From Flavobacteriales bacterium (GTDB lineage: Bacteria > Bacteroidota > Bacteroidia > Flavobacteriales_F > PHOS-HE28), in contig CP064979.1 of NCBI GenBank assembly GCA_016699575.1, forward strand, positions 124,001 through 188,000: a stretch of 64,000 nucleotides of DNA, read 5' to 3'. The position numbers and the translations under genes were made by a program. The notes beneath the pieces were generated by a model. That model had not been told where the DNA came from. It searched no databases and worked only from the letters and a program-made list of their open reading frames with translations. Each line of letters starts with the position of its first letter. Within the stretch, counting starts at the first letter, position 1. Positions 59,539-64,000 of the stretch are shown in pieces.

Positions 59539-60552
59539 GTGAGCAAGCGGAAGACCTTGGTGGTGGCCTTACTGGCGGTGCTTGCGCTGCTGCTGTGCTT
59601 CGGCGACCTCTTGGTAGGCACCACAACCATCCCGGCCGGTGAAGTTCTTGGAGCCCTCTTCGGCAGTGCCTCTTCCCGGCAGCACGAGCTGATCGTGAAC
59701 GGCGTGCGACTTCCACAGGCACTTACGGCCCTGCTTGCCGGCGGCGGACTTGCCTTGTGCGGCCTGATGATGCAGACGCTATTCCGCAATCCGCTGGCTG
59801 GTCCCAGCGTACTGGGGGTCACGAGCGGCGCGGGGTTGGGCGTAGCGGTGTTCATGCTGGCCGGTGGGGCCGTGGGCGGCATGTTCCTGGAAGCTGGTCT
59901 TGTGGGCGCTGCCTTCGTCGGAGCAATGGTGGTGTTGCTGTTGATCGCCCTAGCGGACCGCAGGATCGGGGATGGAGTGACACTGCTCATCGTGGGTTTG
60001 ATGATCGGCTACCTGTGCGGAGCGCTCGTGAGCGTGCTGGAGGTGTATGGTACGTCCAGCGCGGTGAAAGGCTTCGTGCTCTGGGGCATGGGCTCCTTCA
60101 GCGGAACAACCACCAACGACCTGTTCTGGCTGGGGCCGCTGGTGGTCTTCTGTTCAGTGCTGGCTTTGTTCCAAGGGAAAGCTCTGAACGCCTTGCTGGC
60201 TGGCGAAGAACAGGCCGCTACGTTCGGGGTACGCGTTCGCCGTGTTCGGACATGGACCATTGTGCTGTGCGGCCTGCTTGCGAGCACAATCACGGCCTTC
60301 TGCGGACCGGTAGCCTTCATCGGTTTGGTGACCCCGCACATTGCGCGTGGCATCCTGCGCACTACCGATCATCTCGTGTTGCTGCCCGCATGCTTGCTGA
60401 TCGGCTCTTCGTTGGCGTTGATGTGCGATCTGCTCACCCGCCTTCCGGGCGTGAGCGGGAACCTTCCACTGAACGCCGTCACCTCGTTGTTGGGCGCCCC
60501 CGTGGTGCTTTGGGTGCTTCTGCAAGGCCGCAACTTCTACCGCAGCGCATGA
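59539..60552 (+). CDS. Iron-siderophore ABC transporter permease (FecCD family)
   Basis: 337 residues from a GTG at 59539. About nine to ten helices. Family marks: VRLPQALTALLAGGGLALCG, QTLFRNPLAGPSVLGVTSGA, and the coupling helix region GEEQAATFGVRVRRVR and FCGPVAFIGLVTPHIARGIL. It moves siderophore-bound iron or cobalamin with the ATPase downstream (4-base overlap). The substrate-binding protein is not in the window. Confidence 0.95.
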   Translation: MSKRKTLVVALLAVLALLLCFGDLLVGTTTIPAGEVLGALFGSASSRQHELIVNGVRLPQALTALLAGGGLALCGLMMQTLFRNPLAGPSVLGVTSGAGLGVAVFMLAGGAVGGMFLEAGLVGAAFVGAMVVLLLIALADRRIGDGVTLLIVGLMIGYLCGALVSVLEVYGTSSAVKGFVLWGMGSFSGTTTNDLFWLGPLVVFCSVLALFQGKALNALLAGEEQAATFGVRVRRVRTWTIVLCGLLASTITAFCGPVAFIGLVTPHIARGILRTTDHLVLLPACLLIGSSLALMCDLLTRLPGVSGNLPLNAVTSLLGAPVVLWVLLQGRNFYRSA

Positions 60553-61316
60553 GCACCGTACTCTCCACCAGCGGGCTTGTCATCGGCTTCGGACATCGAC
60601 GGCTGATCCATGCGCTCGACATGCACCTGAGAGCTGGCGAACTGGTGAGCATTCTCGGCCGCAACGGGAGCGGCAAGAGCACGCTGCTGCGCACATTGGT
60701 CGGGGCACTGGAACCGTTGGAGGGCAACATCCGGATCGTTGACCAAGACCTCACAGGGCTTTCGGCGCACCAGCGTGCGATGCTCGTTGCAGCAGTTTTC
60801 CCCGGACGGACAACGGCCGGACAGGTGACCGTGCACGAAGCACTGGCCATGGCGCGCTACGCCCGCACCGGATGGCGCGGCCAATTGAACAACGCGGACG
60901 AACAAGCCCTGCTCGTTGCAAGCCGCTCCACAGGCATCGACGGGTGGCAGCACCGCCCACTGAACACCTTGAGCGATGGCGAGTACCAGCGTGTTATGAT
61001 CGCGCGGGCCATCGCACAGGAGACACCGTTGGTCTTGTTCGATGAACCCACGGCATTCCTTGACCTGTCGGCGCGGGTCTCCATCATGGGGGCCTTCTCT
61101 AAACTGACCAGGAACTTGGGCAAAGCCGTGCTCATTACTACCCACGATCTGGACAGTGCGCTCGGCCAAAGCGACCGCTTGCTCATCGTCCGCTCCGACG
61201 GAACATGTTGGCTCGGCACTCCCCGCGAAGCTCTGGTAAGCGGCATTATTGCCAGGGAGTTCAAGACCGACGGTGTCGTCTTCGACCCCGCGCGCCGCGC
61301 CTTCCGCCCGGAATGA
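60549..61316 (+). CDS. ABC transporter ATP-binding protein (FecE/BtuD family)
   Basis: 255 residues from the ATG at 60549. Walker A GRNGSGKST, signature LSDGEYQRVMIARAIA (D replaces the second G of LSGGE, a common variant), Walker B PLVLFDEPTAFLD and the H-loop ITTHDLDSAL. Partner of the upstream permease. A palindromic terminator follows the stop. Confidence 0.95.
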   Translation: MSTVLSTSGLVIGFGHRRLIHALDMHLRAGELVSILGRNGSGKSTLLRTLVGALEPLEGNIRIVDQDLTGLSAHQRAMLVAAVFPGRTTAGQVTVHEALAMARYARTGWRGQLNNADEQALLVASRSTGIDGWQHRPLNTLSDGEYQRVMIARAIAQETPLVLFDEPTAFLDLSARVSIMGAFSKLTRNLGKAVLITTHDLDSALGQSDRLLIVRSDGTCWLGTPREALVSGIIAREFKTDGVVFDPARRAFRPE

Positions 61317-61318
61317 AC

Positions 61319-61343
61319 GAGGGCCGCCTTGCGGGCAGCCCTC
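61319..61343. terminator. Bidirectional terminator between the ABC gene and mscL
   Basis: GAGGGCCGCC TTGC GGGCAGCCCTC: 6-bp outer arms GAGGGC/GCCCTC plus further pairs, in the 46-base gap between convergent genes. Confidence 0.7.
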
Positions 61344-61362
61344 ATCCCTATCGGTGTCAGCT

Positions 61363-61773
61363 TTACTTCTTCAGGGCATCGCGGATCTCCATCAGGAGCT
61401 TCTCCTCGTTGCTGGGGCCAGCAGGCGGCGGAGCGGCTTCCGCTTTCTTCATCCTGTTCACGCCTTTGATGACCATGAACATGACGAAGGCCACGATGAT
61501 GAAGTCTATCAGGGCGGTCAGGAACATACCGTGGGTGATAGCCACCTTGGCAGTGGTTACCGCACCTGCAGCATCCTTTACTTCTTCACGAAGGACCCAC
61601 TCCATTTCATCGAATTTGAACTTCTCGGTGAGCAGGCTGATCAGCGGAGCAACGATTCCACCTGTGAAGGCGTTCACGACTTTGGTGAATGCAGCACCCA
61701 TCACGAAGCCGACTGCAATGTCAACGAGGTTGCCCTTCATGGCAAACTCCTTGAACTCTTTCATCATTCCCAT
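61363..61773 (-). CDS. mscL: Large-conductance mechanosensitive channel
   Basis: 136 residues, equal to E. coli MscL. Helix 1 with FAMKGNLVDIAVGFVMGAAFTKVV, loop, helix 2 (LTALIDFIIVAFVMFMVIKG), and the C-terminal cytosolic helix EEKLLMEIRDALKK. Releases solutes on membrane stretch. Own -7-like motif 28 bases upstream. Confidence 0.97.
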   Translation of the reverse strand: MGMMKEFKEFAMKGNLVDIAVGFVMGAAFTKVVNAFTGGIVAPLISLLTEKFKFDEMEWVLREEVKDAAGAVTTAKVAITHGMFLTALIDFIIVAFVMFMVIKGVNRMKKAEAAPPPAGPSNEEKLLMEIRDALKK

Positions 61774-61801
61774 GGGAGGTAGGTTTTGGTTTTGAAGGCA
61801 G

Positions 61802-61809
61802 CGAAGCTA
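61802..61809 (-). promoter_or_regulatory. -7-like element (TAGCTTCG) of mscL
   Basis: Minus-strand TAGCTTCG, 28 bases before mscL. Confidence 0.45.
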
Positions 61810-61832
61810 ACCGGGTATCCGAATGATCCCCG

Positions 61833-63425
61833 TCAGCGACCGCTCTTTACGGGCAACAGCACTTCGTTGCTGAGCCCAACAAGGCGGATGTGCACAACCG
61901 GCACACCCGTACCACTGAAGGGCAGTTCGATCTCCTGCTCGATGAGCGGCGTGTCGCGCGAGCGGGGAGGCAACAACACAGGGCCGCAAGGAACAGCTTG
62001 GGCATTGCGTATTCCGATGGCGACGACTTCCACCGGAAGCGCGTGAAGGTTAGCGACGGCCAACCGGATGGTGCCCTCTCCCCTGCCCAGCACACCCGCG
62101 CTGATGTAGTTCGCAGGACGGAGGGTTTGCCGGGCCACGGTGCGACAATGCACGAACACATTGGTATCGACGCCTGCATTGGGGAACTCGTGCGTGATGA
62201 GTTCATCCTCAACCCTGAGTTCCGGCCCGACCGTGCCCAGGAAGTCTTCGAGCCATCCCTTTGTGGTGAATGTGTCCAGGTGCGCGATGTAGGCCTCGTG
62301 GAACCCGCGGTCGCTCCACAGGCGACCATAGAACGTCCGCAGGTGGGTTTCATCGAAGGTGATCGGTGGTTGCTCGCGCAACGCGCGGATGGCCTGGATG
62401 GGCTCGCCAGCGTTGGCATCGAAGGCGATGGGAACCAGCTTGCCGGTGGCCGCGTTCATCGCGAACCGCAGGTTGCGCCAATCATTGCAGTGCTGCGCAC
62501 CGAAGACATCGCTCAAGGCGAACAGCTTGGCCAAAACGTCCGCATCGAACACTTCATGCGTTCGGAGCTGCCCGGCACGGAAACGTGTCAGCCGGTCCTT
62601 CAGCCGTGTGAAGCGCGCTGCCTTGGCGCTATCGGCCAGTACGTTGTCGAGCTGGAAAGCGGTGATGGGTGCGCTGAGCCACTCCCCTTGCAACGGCGCC
62701 TCGCTGTCGAAAGTGCGTTGGCCCATTTCAGCCAGCGTTGCAATGCGCAACTCATCATCGAACTTCATGACAGGCCCAACAAGGCCCATCGGTGCGAGCC
62801 GTTGTAACAGCGCATCGTCGAAGTGCTGTTCCACGGCATAGAGCCCACGGTTGTTCGTGTTGATGCGTACGCCCACAAAAGCGTAATGCAACGTCGGCAA
62901 ACCTGCATACGCCACGGCCCGGTGGAACAACCATTCGTTGCCGAAGTTGCGCGTGTTGGGGTGCTGCAGGCTGAAGACCGTCATGCCCATCAACGTGTCT
63001 CCTTTGTCCAACTGCACACGGAAGCTCCATTTGTTGGTGCGCAGATGATCCGTCAGTCCACCCTTCAGGCGAAGACGCCCACTGAGCGTATCACCATCGA
63101 ACACGAGCAAAGTCGGGAACCATGTGTCCTTGCCCTCGTTGAGCACCCCGGCTTTCAGGGCACGACCTCGAATGGCTGCCATACTGTCCATGGCCACTGT
63201 GCCGATGAGCAGGTCCAATTGAGGTGCTTCGGGTCCGTTGCCGCGAAAGGCGTTGAGCACGGGCAGTACGACGCTCTTGAGCCCTGGGTCGAGGACTTCC
63301 CTGACGAACCCGGTGCGCTCGCTATGGATGCCGAGGTAGAACACCCCTCCCAACAGTGCGAACAGGATGAATGGCCGCACCCAGCGCAACACCTTCAGGC
63401 CAACGCTGCGCAACCGCTCTTTCAT
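61833..63425 (-). CDS. CotH-kinase-like membrane-anchored protein
   Basis: 530 residues. One N-terminal membrane anchor (about 15-33, FILFALLGGVFYLGI). CotH-like segments: LSGRLRLKGGLTDHLRTNKW, KGDTLMGMTVFSLQHPNTRN, NEWLFHRAVAYAGLPTLHYAF and NNRGLYAVEQHFDD. CotH members are atypical protein kinases of spore coats and surface proteins. The C-terminal ~130 residues are beta-rich. Overlaps the DUF6265 gene (4 bases), a likely operon. Confidence 0.8.
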   Translation of the reverse strand: MKERLRSVGLKVLRWVRPFILFALLGGVFYLGIHSERTGFVREVLDPGLKSVVLPVLNAFRGNGPEAPQLDLLIGTVAMDSMAAIRGRALKAGVLNEGKDTWFPTLLVFDGDTLSGRLRLKGGLTDHLRTNKWSFRVQLDKGDTLMGMTVFSLQHPNTRNFGNEWLFHRAVAYAGLPTLHYAFVGVRINTNNRGLYAVEQHFDDALLQRLAPMGLVGPVMKFDDELRIATLAEMGQRTFDSEAPLQGEWLSAPITAFQLDNVLADSAKAARFTRLKDRLTRFRAGQLRTHEVFDADVLAKLFALSDVFGAQHCNDWRNLRFAMNAATGKLVPIAFDANAGEPIQAIRALREQPPITFDETHLRTFYGRLWSDRGFHEAYIAHLDTFTTKGWLEDFLGTVGPELRVEDELITHEFPNAGVDTNVFVHCRTVARQTLRPANYISAGVLGRGEGTIRLAVANLHALPVEVVAIGIRNAQAVPCGPVLLPPRSRDTPLIEQEIELPFSGTGVPVVHIRLVGLSNEVLLPVKSGR

Positions 63426-63982
63426 TCGGCGGCCAGCGTGCCCTTCCTTGGGACGAAATCGAAACGGGCCTCACGCTCCATGTTCTTCTCCTTGCCGCTG
63501 ACCACGGCGGTCCATCCGGTTGCCGTGCGCGTGTAGGCTATGGTTTGTGGCCAATCGTGCGTGGGGTTCTCGAAGATGAGGTTCCCCTCATCGCAACAGC
63601 CCTTGCGCAGCGTGAAATGCACTTGTTCGTTGCCGTTCTGCGATGGTGTTCGTACGGTGTAGGTCGGGATGCCGTCCCAATCCAGGGAGAGATGCTCAAC
63701 GAACACCGTGTCGGGCCCGGTCATCACATATCCAATGCCCTTGAGCGAATGCTCCCCGGCCCGCTCCCATTGTTCATTGAAAACGGTGCGGCCGCTGTCC
63801 TGCACGCTTTCCCATTTGCCCAGCAATCCTTCAGCGCTCGTTCCCACGTGCGCCTCGGTGATCCGGACTGCGTCGAGGCGATCGGCGGTGGCCACATCGG
63901 CCAACGCGCGTTCCAAGTGATCGGAACCACCTGAGCAGGCCGCAACGGCGCTTGCAAAGAAGATGAAGAACAGTTGTTTCAT
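63422..63982 (-). CDS. DUF6265 lipoprotein
   Basis: 186 residues. Lipobox VAAC (FFIFFASAVAACS). DUF6265 pattern: GKWESVQDSGRTVFNEQW, ENPTHDWPQTIAY near 150 and charged C-terminus. Periplasmic, function unknown. Stop overlaps the start of the CotH-like gene, so it is first in a two-gene operon running left. Confidence 0.85.
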   Translation of the reverse strand: MKQLFFIFFASAVAACSGGSDHLERALADVATADRLDAVRITEAHVGTSAEGLLGKWESVQDSGRTVFNEQWERAGEHSLKGIGYVMTGPDTVFVEHLSLDWDGIPTYTVRTPSQNGNEQVHFTLRKGCCDEGNLIFENPTHDWPQTIAYTRTATGWTAVVSGKEKNMEREARFDFVPRKGTLAAE

Positions 63983-64000
63983 GGTTCGATGCTGATCGTG

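Noticed and set aside
59757..60548. Extended N-terminus for the ABC ATPase gene
   Set aside because: The extension overlaps the permease gene in another frame; the ATG at 60549 gives a normal ATPase start and an ATGA overlap.
1..64000. CRISPR arrays, toxin-antitoxin pairs, restriction enzymes, phage or transposase genes
   Set aside because: None could be supported; Vsr is the only DNA-modification-related gene, and repeats are short palindromes or a single heptad array.

Overview
The window is about 64 kb of a single bacterial chromosome, roughly 60% GC by eye, densely packed with about 67 protein genes and no visible tRNA, rRNA, CRISPR array, transposase or phage genes. It looks like a high-GC member of the Bacteroidota, most like Flavobacteriales. 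Reasons: several secreted proteins end in type IX secretion (T9SS) sorting domains; families typical of the phylum are present (DUF5683, DUF4846, DUF1987/SiaC, DUF5684-LepB); the order parA-parB-DUF5683-dapB-lepB is the one usual in the phylum; and many genes are preceded by a Bacteroidota-type -7 promoter motif (TAnnTTTG and variants).

Layout. 1-5 kb: end of a truncated protein, the C-terminal half of a split transketolase, an ECF sigma factor operon (sigma, membrane protein, Spy-like periplasmic protein), an orphan Vsr endonuclease and a cysteine desulfurase. 5.4-14 kb: an envelope and secretion block with a giant VWA/beta-propeller/GEVED T9SS protein, an M14 carboxypeptidase with a T9SS tail, a TPR protein and a beta-barrel protein. 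14-21 kb: chromosome partition (parAB), DUF5683, dapB, two signal peptidases I and fabG. 21-29 kb: a secreted T9SS protein, an unknown conserved family, sucD, an MFS transporter, a UDP-sugar epimerase, RNase Y, ZapA and a coiled-coil partner. 29-36 kb: an M23 peptidase, a glycerophosphodiesterase, a DUF1501/DUF1800 pair, a TPR protein, ribH and apaG. 36-44 kb: a SulP anion transporter with two beta-carbonic anhydrases, pruA, a YjdI-CDGSH iron-sulfur protein, a conserved 481-residue protein and DUF4846. 44-54 kb: envelope-associated proteins, SiaC, a glycosyltransferase, a CapD-type epimerase, a thioesterase, DUF4197, a nucleoside phosphorylase and a transglutaminase-like protein. 54-64 kb: DinB, an M48-like peptidase, a T9SS protein, a KdnB-like dehydrogenase, a cupin and a VOC protein, a CsgG-like lipoprotein, an iron-siderophore ABC permease and ATPase, MscL, a CotH-like protein and DUF6265.

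Genes are coupled by many ATGA overlaps. Several convergent pairs end on one shared CTAG or CTAA, leaving no room for a terminator. Short GC-rich palindromic repeats occur upstream of the sigma gene, inside dapB (in frame) and upstream of lepB. I did not find a clear new defence or biosynthetic system. The most interesting items are the promoter motif set with apparently leaderless genes, the repeat inside dapB, a perfect inverted repeat in front of parAB, an AT-richer segment inside lepB, the SulP-double carbonic anhydrase operon, and an uncharacterised conserved protein at 23.1 kb.
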